A stretch of 64,000 nt of DNA, taken from the NCBI GenBank assembly GCA_008921705.1, contig VFFE01007668.1, positions 1,277,833 through 1,341,832 on the forward strand. The letters run 5' to 3'. The position numbers and the translations under genes were made by a program. The stretch comes from Burhinus oedicnemus (taxonomy: Eukaryota > Chordata > Aves > Charadriiformes > Burhinidae). Under the pieces are notes generated by a model. The model did not search any database. It was given only the letters and a program-made list of their open reading frames with translations, and had not been told where the DNA came from. Shown here in pieces: positions 14,391-27,002 of this stretch; the stretch's first letter is position 1; every line of letters starts with the position of its first letter.

Positions 14391-16020
14391 AAAAAAAAAG
14401 AAAAAAGGGCCAAAAAACCAGCTTCCTGTGGCAACTGTTTCTGATGTGAAAAGAACATTCACCATCCAGGAAATGAAATCATAACAATTGAAAAATTGTC
14501 CATTTCAGCTGTGAGGTTCTGTGGTTTATGAATTTTCCAAAATGTCTGGAACTTCTTTATCAACAGTAGTTAATTCAAATATATTTTACCATATTAAATT
14601 GGCATTAAATACTCAATAAAATTGTTTACCCACAATTTAAATCCTAAAATTTATTTCTGAAGGTGTAAAAAAACCTATTTCAGATGTAAAAAACCTCAGA
14701 CTTGTGCTTTCCAAATGTAACATTTTATATATGCTTCTGTAGGCATTATGAAATTCCTATGTAGCTTGGAATGCTCATGTACACAGATCCTAGATATTTG
14801 TTGAGTTGTTCATATATTTACAGATACAAACTTCCCTCAATATCTCTGGAATCTTGTCAAGATTCTTGACAACAGTTTTGTTTCTATCTTCCATTCTATG
14901 CAATCCTGAATTATATGGGGCAAAATTTAAATATGTGTGATATCAGGGAGGCAATATAATTGCCTATTCACGCTTTTATGTCTCCTTTACTTAGTGAGGA
15001 CGGCAGGATTTTCTTCACTGAGCCATCCAGTTCATCCATACATTCTTGCATATTTTCCTGTAAGATCATTACAGTAATTGTCAATTGATTTATCTGTTCT
15101 GCTAATGCTTTTTTACACTGTTAAAAAAAAATAATCTTGCAACACTTTCTGGAATTCTTAGCTCCAACTCCATACTCGTATTATTCTTTACTCTGAGCAG
15201 CTTGAATAAAGGCTACAAAAGTCTCAGTGCTACTATTTAATAATTATAATATTTTGTTATGGAAAAAAAAACATTTTTGCTGAGAAGGTTGATCAATGAG
15301 TTATTAATGCTCCCTTAATACTTTCACAATCCTTACATTAAGCCATTACTTGATGGCCCTTGCTGTTTTTCCTTATGGTTTTCCACTGTCCAAAACACTT
15401 CCTTTTTCTCTTCAGACCCTTTATTTGCCATGTAAAGCATTTTCTTACTTAGCTTTGAAAGGATTCATCTTTGATATATCAGGAAGTGGGTTCTGATATG
15501 TTTGGATTTTTAATCCCAAAGTTTTCTGTATTTCCTCTGGCAATATACAATACATATTCTAAATACTGAACATAACATTCACGTATTCTGAACAAGCCCA
15601 TGCAAAGGATCTACTAGACGCTGTATTTGTTCAAGTTTTAAATTTATAGTATGGACTAATGTAAAAACTATTTGTCTCTCTGGAAACCATCTATGCATTA
15701 AACATGTGATCATCTTTGCTCCTTGGTGGATTACACTTCCACCAAAATCTTTCACTAGGAAAATTATCATCAGTTAGGCAGACAGAGTATTTAAAGTGAG
15801 TGATTTCTACAGATCAGTGACTGGTTTATACTTATTTTAATATTATTCACAATTTAATTTTGTCCATCAGCTCCTGAAAATATGACCTTTAAAAATTACT
15901 AGACCACATCACAAAACATGTTGTTCAGGATTGTTTTCAGAATGTTTAAAAAATAATCTTTAAAATCCTCTAAACAGTTTCAGTTGAAATTAATAGTCTG
16001 TCAACTGGACACATCTCCCT

Positions 16021-16098
16021 GGAAAAAACAAAACCAAAACAAAAAAACAAAAAACAGAAACAAAACCAAAAACCACAAAACAAACAAACAAAAAAAGA
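16021..16098. repeat. A/C-rich low-complexity tract
   Basis: About 78 bp consist almost wholly of A and C (CAAAA, CAAAC and CAAAAAAA units) on the plus strand. A chance minus-strand reading frame rich in Phe, Cys and Leu covers it and is not a gene. Confidence 0.8.
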
Positions 16099-16720
16099 CA
16101 AACACCTTCCCGTTAGCACCTTTATTATTAGTTGAAATGACATGAATACCTTGAAGCAAAAACCATTGAATAAGCACTGTCTATACATAGGTGCCCCAAG
16201 AAAAAAAAAACTGAATAAATCCTCAGGCAGAGACAATGTTTCTAAATAACGTGCCTATTCTGACTTCACTTAGGCTATAGGAGAGGGATTCTACAATGTA
16301 TTTTTATCAAGTACGCTTGTCCTGAAATAAAAGCAACCAAAGGGAGAGTTATCCCACTTTAAAAACAGCCCTTTTCTTCATTGAGATCAATCTTGGTTCT
16401 AGTTTAGCTTATTCTTGATGTGTGAAATTTGCCAACTTTGTAGCAAACCTTTGACCAGCTCAGCAGTAAGGAATTACCCAAATTAAGTTTATACATATAG
16501 AAATACATAGAATATGAAAACAAATAAAAAGGCATAATGAAAGAGATGAAAGGGAAGTGGGTAAATCAAGTTTTGATATCATTAACTTACATTTGAAATT
16601 GGGAGGCTAGATAAATTGATGTTTTCTCACAAGATGTAAATTATAGAAGCTTATAAACTTTGTCCAAGAACAAAGTGAGTCTAAATTACATATACTCAAA
16701 AGGTTTGCATATAATTGTAC

Positions 16721-16776
16721 ATTTAATTCTACAGTTAGATAATTCTATATTTAACTCTACAGTTAGATAATTCATA
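16721..16776. repeat. 28-bp tandem duplication
   Basis: Two adjacent units, 16721-16748 and 16749-16776, share ATTTAA-TCTACAGTTAGATAATTC with only a few differences. A duplication of local intron sequence. Confidence 0.8.
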
Positions 16777-19327
16777 GTATGTGATGTATTTTTTAGAAAA
16801 AGCAAGAAATGGAGAGCATGTCATTTCAATGCCAGCAGAGACATATACTGAGCAACAGTATCCTTATTTATCTGTGCTCAGAAACATGTGATACACTTCT
16901 CCAACTTTCACTGTATACTTCTGTCACCAAACTATCAAATTTAATCTGAAATCAAACACTAGTTTTGTTTCAACTGGTTACAGTTCATATTGATAGCTTT
17001 TTCTCTGAAGGGAAAGTCTTCACACTACTAATTCCTTTTAAAATAGGACAGTTTAGAAGAACAAAAACAAACAACTAGAAACTTCAGTTTTCCCTGGAGA
17101 CAAACTGTCAATATCTCTAGCACTCAGGACAACAGTATAACAAGATAACTGTCTCTGAGGTTTCTTAGAAATTTGAGATATACTGCAAATAAATTCTCTT
17201 CAGTGCTAAGCACCCACATTGCACCTGAAGGAGACAGACACATGAAGAGTTAGTAGTCTGAAATTTTCAGTTTGGCTAATTAACTATGAACATGAGCTTG
17301 GGTTATCTGGAGAATGCAATCACCCTTTTACACATGGGTGGGTGTAAATATTCTCTCTGTATAATACAGTTCAGCAATTTGGAAAAATTTAGCACTACAC
17401 ACTGGAAAATAATTTACTTGCATATACCATCAAGACTATTTTCACCGGTTCTCTCAATAAGATTACAGCACCATTATTGTTACGTCTGTTAGATTTTAAC
17501 ATGTGAATATTAAAAACAGGTCTTCCAAGTATGAGCCGTCTTCAGGTTTTTCAACAAATTTCTGCCAAGTTAGCTGGCTTCTTCAAGCTTATCATGTGCA
17601 TATGTGATTTATTCAATGACCATAGAACAAGAATGTATACCATATGTGACTAGAATACTTTGATTTTGTTTGGAAAACATCCGTGTATGTTATCATAACC
17701 ATAGTTTTAAAGGCTGTTGAAGAAAAAACTAACCAACCACTCAGTGTACGGGGGGGTCACTCAACTTGACTATGTATAGCAGCCTACTGAAGATGTCCAT
17801 GGCTGTTAACATGAGAGGAGCCATCTTTAATCTGTGTATCAGACTACCACAAAAATAAGTGTTCAAGTGCCAGGGCAGAAATAATAGGGTATGCAGAATT
17901 TATATTCTGTAGTTCTGATGTAAGTACCATCTTAATAACATTAACAGGAAATACACCTTTGAAGCTGTGTACGGTCTTGTATCCTGTTCTTGAAGCTTGA
18001 CTGTAGTTTGGATGCAATAAATTGCAATCAGATGTTTGCTTTTCAAGTGCAAAAAGTATCACGACTAGTTATGACTATGTCAATGATTGTGGGACTTCAC
18101 TTTTTTCCTGCCCATGGGGACCTTATGTGGAGTGCAAGCTGGATCGTGCAGAGGAAAGTTGCCTTTTAAAAACCACCACATCAAAGGAAGTAAAAAATGC
18201 TATCAACACATTCATCAACAACTGTTCAGCCTAAAACATAAGAAAATCCAACACACTTGCATGGAAATTTCTGAAGAGTAAAGAAAATTAAAAATTATTT
18301 TTGAACAATTTTTGTCTAAAAAAATTCTATATTAAGTAAATATATAGCAGGATGGAATCTTTCCTTTCCAGAAAAGTTATTCGATATCTTAGTAGTCTTT
18401 AAATTCAGATGAATGTAACTCTGCGACACTCTGCAGAACTCTCAAAGATTTAAGAGTATCACAAGGGCATAGGGTTTTATTCCCAGAGATCGTTCTAGTC
18501 TGGTGAAAGAAGGTAAATGAAAGTCAATTCTAGTGACTCAAAAAGTGATATAATACAAAGTGATCTTTTTTCATGAAATGCAGCTTTATGCCTAGTTAAA
18601 AAGACATCTAATTTATGTTACCTTTCTCTCAGCACAAGGAAGATCAATTATCTGCAAAAGCCACTAACAAATACCTAGTTGACTAGAAAGAAATAAGTAC
18701 TTGTTCAGTACAAAACATTATGAGAAGAAAATTAATCAGATTAGAGAGGATGCAAGGTAGAAAAAATTTTTTATTAAAAACTTACTAATGATAATTGCCA
18801 GGATAAAAAATAAACAAGAAGAATTAGTATCATGATGATAAACCTAGCAGGAAAATATGCATTCCAGAATAGTTGAATTTCTTGTTTCAACCATTAAGAA
18901 AAGACTAAATCAGCTAAAATACTTGTATTTCTTGTTCATATGATATATATTAATTGAATTATTCTTGGTCAATGTTGTAAAGGATAAATTAGAGGATGAG
19001 ACACCATTTATACATGTCACTAAGTGGTACTACATATGTCCATGCAACAGAAAGCAAAATCAGACTTTTATAATCATAACAGGCACAAAATTGATTGAAA
19101 TACATAGCAGACTGACACAGTCAATATTAAAATTACCTTAAATAAAAAACCAAAAAATTAAAGATTAAAATATAAATACCTAACTCAAAGGTACTGAAAG
19201 CACTTTTCATATCAGATTCAAGTGACAAATAAATAATTAGAAAATTATAAGCTACTGCTAATTTACATAAAATTGTCATACCTTCATGACTTATTCCACA
19301 TATAAACTGACAGAAGGCCAAACCTGC

Positions 19328-19855
19328 CTTGAAGTGTGTGTCCAGCTCTGGAGCCCCCAACATAATAAAGACATGGACCTGTTGGAGAGGGTCCAGAGGA
19401 GGGCAACAAAGATAGTCAGAGGGTTACAACACCTCTGCTATGAGGACAGGCTGAGAGAGTTGGGGTTGTTCATCCTGGAGAAGAGAAGGCTCCAGGGAGA
19501 CCTTATAGCAGCCTTCCAGTACCTAAAGGGGGCCTAGAAGAAAGCTGGAGAGGGACTTTTTACAAGGGCATGTAGTGATAGGATGAGCGGTAGTGGCTTC
19601 AAACTGGAAGAGTGTAGATTTAGAATAGATATTAGGCAGAAATTTTTCACTCTGAGGGTGATGAGGCATTGGAATAGGTTGCTCAGAGAACTTGTGGAGG
19701 CCCCATCCCTGGAAGTGTTCAAGGCCAGATTGGATGGGGCTTTGAGCAACCAGGTCTAGTGGGAGGTGTCCTTGCCCATGGCAGGGGGGTTGGAACTAGA
19801 TGACCTTTAAGACGCCTTCCAACCTAAACCATTCTATGACTCTATGATTCTATGA
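19328..19855 (+). mobile_element. CR1 LINE, 5'-truncated, plus strand
   Basis: This is the 3' part of a chicken-repeat-1 non-LTR retrotransposon. The plus-strand frame encodes the C-terminal end of the ORF2 reverse transcriptase ([20 protein letters not shown], then [20 protein letters not shown]) and is stopped by TAG at 19535. The homologous sequence continues (GTGTTCAAGGCCAGATTGGA) to a 3' end of GACTCTATGATTCTATGATT type, the CR1 hallmark. Only about 0.53 kb remains, so the copy is dead. It is closely similar to the minus-strand copy at 39441-40384 but inverted, and lies antisense to the GRIK2 transcript. Confidence 0.93.
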
Positions 19856-22800
19856 TTTGCAAAATAATGGAGCATTTGGTAACAAACACAGAAAGGGATG
19901 AAAAAAAAGTTCTCATAATACATAGAAATTAATCCTATAACTTTCTTATCTATTCAAGCAATGTTTGACTGCAAAACCCAAGCTTCTTGAATTGGTGACA
20001 AAATTTTGCAGTGAAATTTACACACATTTAAATTAATTAAAACCTGGCTGGCCAAAGTTTAATCCTAATCAAGTAATCCCTTCTGAAGAACAAAGCGTTA
20101 AAACCTTTCTAGGTATCCACTCAGTATATATTTGTGATTCTTTTCAGTACAACTTTTCTTTTTTTTAAACACCAACTCATTTTCTTACATTGATCTGTAA
20201 TGAAAATAAAACAAAAACCACACAACACTTTTTTTTTTCTGATAACACAAACATTGGGTGAACAGTAAGTAACAAAGATTTTGGTAAAATGGACTCAAGA
20301 AAATAGTGTATATTTTAACATTTTAAAGGAAAGCTTTGAGAAACAGTAATGAAAATCATAGCAAGAAATTTACCCTGAGAACACCTGTTAGGGGGTTAGG
20401 TCAGCTTGCTACAAAATTTTAAGATGCAAGTAGTATTTTAATGTCTCATAGGGCTAAAGTAACTTCAGTGAAGACTGATACAGATGCCGTCCCCCCCCAG
20501 GCCAGATAACTACTAAAAGTGAGAATGCAGATAAACTAGTAAATGAAAATAAACATTTTTCTGAGAAAACTTACTGCAGCATACACAAACTAAAACTACT
20601 GCAAATAAATACATGGTCACAAGGAACAGTAAAGTAGCAGGTACATTAAAAATTACAACTGCAAATAGAAGATAAATCCTTGAGAAGTATTAATTGAGTA
20701 GCATAAAAAAATTACAAATGTTCACTCAAGAGGATATGACTGTCAACTGACAGATGATTGCTGTTTTCATACAAACTTTCTGTTTACATGTACTGTTGAT
20801 GAATAAAGACATTTTGCCGTATTGATAAGGTGTTATCCCCCTGGCTGTGCGGTGAACTTTAATCACAGTGATTCTTTTCAGTGACAGTGAAGTCAAAATA
20901 ATCAGATGACGACACTCATTTGTCATACACTATCATCAGAGGGGGTAGCACCCTTCTGGATGCAAAAGAGAGGGTTACATCAAGGAGTAGAGAGATTACA
21001 TAAAGCCTTTGATATAAATAGTTTTCTGAAGTCCAAAAATCAAATGAGATAAAAATTGGACAGAGTTCAAAAAGAAATGAGAAGGAGCCAAGTTGCAATT
21101 GTATTATATTAAAAGCCAGATTAAATGATCAAAATGTTTTCTTCTGACTTTATGTGCTAAGCCTCCATGAATGTAAGCAATTGGTTTTCTCATAATAACT
21201 CTCTCAGTTGCATCATTTCTATGATACACAACAAGTATACTATCTCCAAAGACATTTTTCATTAGGGATGTCAGTATAACAGCTTTTCCATTACACATTT
21301 TCATGTATTTTACTTGGAAAATTTATCGGTATTCCTTTTTTAATGCTTGAGTTGCATCACAAATGTAAAGCTTCCCTGCACAAGAAAAGATTATTTTGAA
21401 TATCTAATATATACAAGAAAAGATATTCTATTAGAATTTTTTATATTTGATTGTCTTGATCTATATGGTTTTTTTCAGATTTCGACAGAAATACTTACTT
21501 GAATTATTCTTGTGAGCTGTATGATATTTCAACTACAAAGATATTACTAGAAATGACAATAAAATTCTACATTTCAAATTATTCTAATTTTAATTTTTAT
21601 GGATAGTTATCAAACATATGGATTGTTCATTAGTACTTTTAATATAGATATATGTATTTCTTTAAAGAATCTAGAACTTTCATGTTACTATCAGCATTGA
21701 AAAAAGCAACACAACAACAAAAAAAAGCAGAAGCCCTGATGAGAAAAAGAGGAAAACCATCTTTAAAATTTGCCACTGTTAGAACAGACAATTTTAATCA
21801 TTAGCTTCTGTTCACCAGGGATACTGGAGTTAAAAGGCTGCCATATCTAATTAACATTTCTGTCAGATGTAAGAAATACACAATAGGTTTTCACTGTTGG
21901 CAGTGAAAATTCAAGTGGGAGAGGTGAAGCAATCCACTAGTTACAATCAATCAAAAAAATGTAATATATTAGACATCTCACTAGTCATTTGAGCCAGGAT
22001 ATTCCAATAGAAGAAGCTAAGAAAACACCAGAGTTGCCTTCCTTCACTATACTAACTATAATAGAAATTAATTATGAATATCCTTATTTGACATCTTTTA
22101 AGATATTTCCTGAAAGATTCCCTAGTATGATCTTTTGAAACATGTAATCATAACTGTGGTTTAATAAATCACAGCCTGAAGAACACAAGCCATATTTGTT
22201 CTTTTCTGCAGTTTCACTCCTCATGTTGTCAGGCTCCTAAAATATTAGTTTTCTTTATTCCACCACAATTTACTTTTAACTTTGGCCAGACTTAAACTAA
22301 TTCAGTTGCATCCCAAGGATGTGTACTAAGTTTCCATTCCTATAAAGCAAAATGGATATGAGTGGATGCCTATTTCAAGCAAAACCATTTGACTCAATAA
22401 ACCACAGAATGTGAAATCATTAAACTGTTGCAACACTGCGGACTGTACTAACCTATTTTTTCAACTGAACAGAATCATACTGTCTTCATGATACAGGAAT
22501 AATATCAAAGACTTTATTATGTCTTACTATAATGGAAAGCAAAACATTATTTTCTTATGATGTATCTTAAATTTTCAAAAGACTGTGGGGAAAAACAAAA
22601 AAAAAATGCAAAACCAAGACATTCAACAAATAAAGCAAGCATTTTCCTAGACTGATGGCCCTTGGTGTTCATAAGTGCAAATCCGCAAGTGGAGTTATAA
22701 ACCGATCCTTGCCACTATGTAAAAGTATATTTTTATTACTAACATTTTCGTAGAAGGGAATTGAAGCACTAGAGAATTATTTGCGAGAAGTTTTTTGGTA

Positions 22801-23983
22801 TGATGCTGTAAGCTTTCTTGGAATGCAAAGAAAGTACTTCTCAGTCATTATCCGGAGATAAAAATACATGGCCATTGTACCTTGTGCTTGCACCCAGCTT
22901 TATTGACCTTTTTCTACTAAGTCAAACTCTAACTTGTGCTGATCCCACTGCACTCATACATATACTATGACTCTCTTCAAACCTCATCATTTTTTTCTGA
23001 CAAGCATCACTTACTTTTATGTTTGAAATACAAACAAGCATTGTGGCCAAGCATAGCCCTGGATACCTTGCAAGTCTGAAGGCCCCAAAGGTTATTAGAA
23101 GGACACAGACATTACGCGGGATCTCAGGACAAGGGTGATTTTCAACTGAAACTCTTGCATTTTGAGCACCATAAAATATAAAGCAAGCTAATTTACCTTT
23201 CTCAGTGGAAAAATTCCTGAAACACAGTAGTTTGCTTTACATTTCTATACATCTTAAAGAAATCAATCAGTTTACAGTCTGCACTGGTGGCTGAAGACAG
23301 ATGAGTGGAATTGAGCCAGGAGTGGAATGAAATTCAAGAAGGAGTGGGTGCAGATTCTGGATGTTGAAGTGAGTCTGGGAGAGGCATTTAGGCACACACT
23401 GATCACAACAGGAAAGTATATGAAAAGGGGATAAGAAAAGTACTAAAACTGGAAAATAGGGAATCGTATTCCTTTTGCTTTCAAAGAAAAAAATAACACA
23501 CCTAAGTAAACTAAAAATAGAAAAACATCAAGTTTAGAATTTTCCTGCTAGACAAAAAGATTCAACTATTTTATGGCTGTACCCAAAATTCAAATAGATT
23601 TATGAGAGAGAAATAATTATTTAGGGCTATAACATCAGCAGGAACGAAATATTATTGAATTATTAATATCTCAAAATTTAGGTGCTGCTTGAATCATTCC
23701 AGAACAATACAACAGTAATTATGAGAAAATGCCTGTGTCGGGTATCTTTCCTCAAAATATACCATAAAAATGAAAATGAAAAAGATTACAAATATGCAAT
23801 TCTGTGTACAATAAGTGAGTGACCCATCTTTATAAAGATAAAAGGTAAAGTTATTCTCTTTTATATATTCATTTAAAATTTGACCATTAAAAACTCATGC
23901 TTTAAATATCTGTTGGATCCAAAAGAAAGGGAGAGAAAGAATGCAAAATGAAAAATGACATACCTAAAAAAAAAAAAAAAAAA

Positions 23984-24003
23984 NNNNNNNNNNNNNNNNN
24001 NNN
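23984..24003. other. Assembly gap (20 Ns) next to an A run
   Basis: Twenty Ns follow directly on an A homopolymer of at least 18 bases (23966-23983). The fixed size suggests a placeholder. Intron length and any repeat hidden here are unknown. Confidence 0.98.
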
Positions 24004-24377
24004 CTTTTATTTATTATTTTATTTAGATACATGCAGAGGCCAGTTGCTTATAAAACACCACTAGTCAAAAGTTATACCTCAAGAGAAAAGGTATCCTTGA
24101 TTACAGAAACAGCTGCTGGCATAAATCTCAGGAATCTACTTTTGTCAGCTTTACCAGTCCAAAATCAGTGCTTATTGATAGCGCTGCTATTTACATTTTT
24201 GCAGCTTACCTTTTCTTGAGAGCATTATTTCAAACAAAATCATGCAAATGTAACTATCACTATACAAAATCAATACGATACATAGAATATATGAACTTAA
24301 ACATCATCAATAGATAGATGTTAAGCCATAAATAAACTTGAAACACCCTAAGTTATTGAGTGTTTCTTATGTGATCT

Positions 24378-24560
24378 TGCAGGGATTGATCCTTGTCCCC
24401 GTATTGTCATCAGATCTAGAATCAAGTATACAATGATTGCTAACGAAGTGTGCACATGATACAAAGGCTGGTTGAGTACTGAAGGGAACAGGTCACTAAC
24501 ATATAGGGCTATATTCTGGAAGGCAGTAATTCTAGAAAGCAATTAGAAAAAATGTGAAAC
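24378..24560 (+). repeat. Decayed CR1-like relic from the reverse transcriptase region
   Basis: The plus strand carries a worn version of the CR1 RT palm segment. CTTGCAGGGATTGATCCTTG followed by TCCCCGTATTGTCATC resembles the sequence encoding QGS-LGPVLFN. TGTGCACATGATACAAAGGC resembles that encoding FADDTK with point changes. No reading frame survives. Its length is uncertain and the call is by eye. Confidence 0.45.
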
Positions 24561-25949
24561 ATCATTATGTATCAGTGGAATGCTTAAATAAAATCCTAGG
24601 CAGGATATCTGGGTATAATGTAAGGGGAGTACACAGGGGTCAACCGGAATTACTAAGAAACATTATTTGATAATGCATTAGTTCTTTATATATAAAAAAT
24701 TTGAAAAATTGTGAAGGGCAGTGGGAAGAAAAAAGACAGGCTAATACTCTAGAAAGCATGCTTTTACTTTGAGAGACTGTAAGAAGTTCATTTACATTTT
24801 ATAAAAAAGAAACACAAGAGTTTATACGTTTATAAACTGTAATTAATGGTACAAGAGAAAGGTGTGGTAAAACTGTGCTGGTCTTAGCATAACAAGAACT
24901 TACATCTGAAAGTGAGTCAGCCATGTTCCAATTATATACAGGTATGTATTTTTCAATTAGTGGAATAAAGGATTTCAGAAGATTTTCTATAATTTGTAAA
25001 TCTTCAAATAAAACCAGACCTTATAAGTAACCAAAAAGTTATCTACTGGATGAAATTATGTGGCTTATGTTACATAAAAGGTTAGAAAGCACACTTGCAT
25101 TTGTATCTATGTACTAGGAAAATTCATTCTAGCTTGAAATGTCAAAATATATGTTGGTAAGTAAAAGCTTCTTATTAAAGAATAAAACTTGAGAAGCAAA
25201 TGATTTTTTTGATATCTCCAAATTCATGATAATGGTGGCAGCAGACAAACATAGCAGACACTTCTGGAAAGTTTTTCATTTGTGTTGAAATTAAAATTAC
25301 TATTTAAAAACTACAATGTGGAAATTGGTGAGCTTTTATTTTTACATAACCAAATGTATGTAATTATAAGTAAAAAATACATCATTTACCACTGTGAATT
25401 TGTTAACAATGGCAATGAAGAAGAAGTTATTTCTGATCTAGTTCAAATGATGTCTCAAGTAAATTTGTGTGATTAAAAATTTCAACTTAACAATCAAGTA
25501 ATAACAACAATAAAAAAAATGATAAATGCTTCGTACTTTCCTTAGAGGTAACGTGATGGTGTTAGATTAGCAAATGAAAGCAATAAATGTTGCTGGCTAA
25601 AGTCATCAGGCTAATAGCCAAACCACTTTTTTAAACACTTTTTTTCCCCTGTCATATGGTGCTGAACTGAACAGCTTTATGAAGGAACCAAACATTTTAG
25701 TCAATAATAAGGAAAGTGAAATTACTAATCAACTGATATAACTCTAAAATTGGGATAATTTACTTACAGTTTAGATGAGAGTAAATATCCATGACTAGCT
25801 TAACAACTTGAGTTCGTTTATGACACAGTAATTTCTAAGTAACTGTAACGTATACTACAGACTGTTCATTACTGTTGTAATTAGTATAGCATATTCTATT
25901 AGCTTTCCTGTACAACTGTATTTCTGGAAATGCAAATATAATTGCTTAC

Positions 25950-26063
25950 CAAGATGGTGGTAACAATTAAAGAGCGATTGGACAGGGAATCTGTGATGTT
26001 TGCTGGTTTTCCTTTCTGATTCTCTGTCATGTTAAGGCCACTCAATGGATCCCAAGTTCCAAC
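25950..26063 (-). CDS. GRIK2: GRIK2 exon encoding the glycosylated linker and start of S1 ([10 protein letters not shown]...LIVTTIL)
   Basis: This 38-codon exon bridges the amino-terminal domain to the ligand-binding core. It reads [20 protein letters not shown], then [18 protein letters not shown]. The acceptor is TTTATAG beside 26063 and the donor is GTAAGC below 25950, both phase 0. Three N-glycosylation sequons are visible, NMT, NIT and NRS, at the positions of the known GluK2 sites Asn412, Asn423 and Asn430. RSLIVTTIL is the first beta strand of S1. Compared with my memory of human GluK2 (IGTWDPASGLNMTESQK), this copy has Val, Leu and Asn substitutions, ordinary for orthologues. The next exon begins after a 15.1-kb intron that holds the assembly gap. 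Confidence 0.97.
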
Positions 26064-26945
26064 CTATAAAACAGTAAATTACTGTGTAAATTGTCCATTA
26101 GTTACATTTCAGCATCTAGAGAAGAACATTGTAAGGAAAAACAGATTGCTACATGAAAAAAAAAAAAAGGTTGTTAACATTTATTATTAAACCCTGTTCC
26201 ATTATTCTCTGTCATCACATTCAAAGTCTGCTTCTTTAAAATATGATTCACAATACCTCAAAGTGGGTTTTGTGAAGTGTGACATTAAGTGGAAAAATGA
26301 TGCACAGAATGTCTGAAGCTACTCTGAATCCTTAATTTTCCATTTAACTTTCATTCTTCAAGATAAACCACATCTGAAGATAACTTAACAGTTAGGTGGA
26401 AATTCATTTGCAGAGCAGATAGCATTGTCTCTACAGAAGGATTTACAGTGGAGCAAAAAGATGTTTTGAGGAAAATGTAATGGAGAACACTGAAAGTAGT
26501 TTAAGTGTAATAACTGATTTACAGGTAAATGTTCAGTATGTAGCTCTTTTGACATTTTATACCTTGAAATTCTTACTCCAGTAAAGTCAATATGAGTTTT
26601 ACCTAAGTAAGGAGGTGCAGGGTTATGCCTTAAGGTTCAAGGACACTCTCACATAGTAAGTAGTAAGTAACGGGGTTTATGATTACATGATTTATCTGCA
26701 ATTTCATCACTATACAACTACAATGGGTAAGCAGTAAATACAACTATCTATTTTTAGACATCAGAATGTTTGTATTACTCCATTGTCTAAAAATAACCAA
26801 AAACAAAACACATAAATGTTTCTTGTTTGTTTTTAGAAAGCATTTAAAATATAATTTGAAATACTGAGCAATATCTGTAAGGTAAAGATACTTTAAAACT
26901 AAATCTAGACAGTAAGTAAAAAATTCTGTGAAGTCTGATTGTGAC

Positions 26946-27002
26946 TATATATATACGTATGTATGTATAGATGTATACACAAACACACACAATTTTTTTT
27001 TT
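26946..27002. repeat. Compound microsatellite (TA, GTAT, CA, T run)
   Basis: A TA run (26946-26955) is followed by GTAT units, then CA units, then a T run. It lies in the GRIK2 intron about 0.9 kb upstream, in gene order, of the linker exon. Chance reading frames here are rich in Tyr, Ile and Val. Confidence 0.8.

Noticed and set aside
15970..16236. 88-codon Phe/Cys-rich minus-strand frame
   Set aside because: It is generated by the A/C-rich low-complexity tract at 16021-16098.
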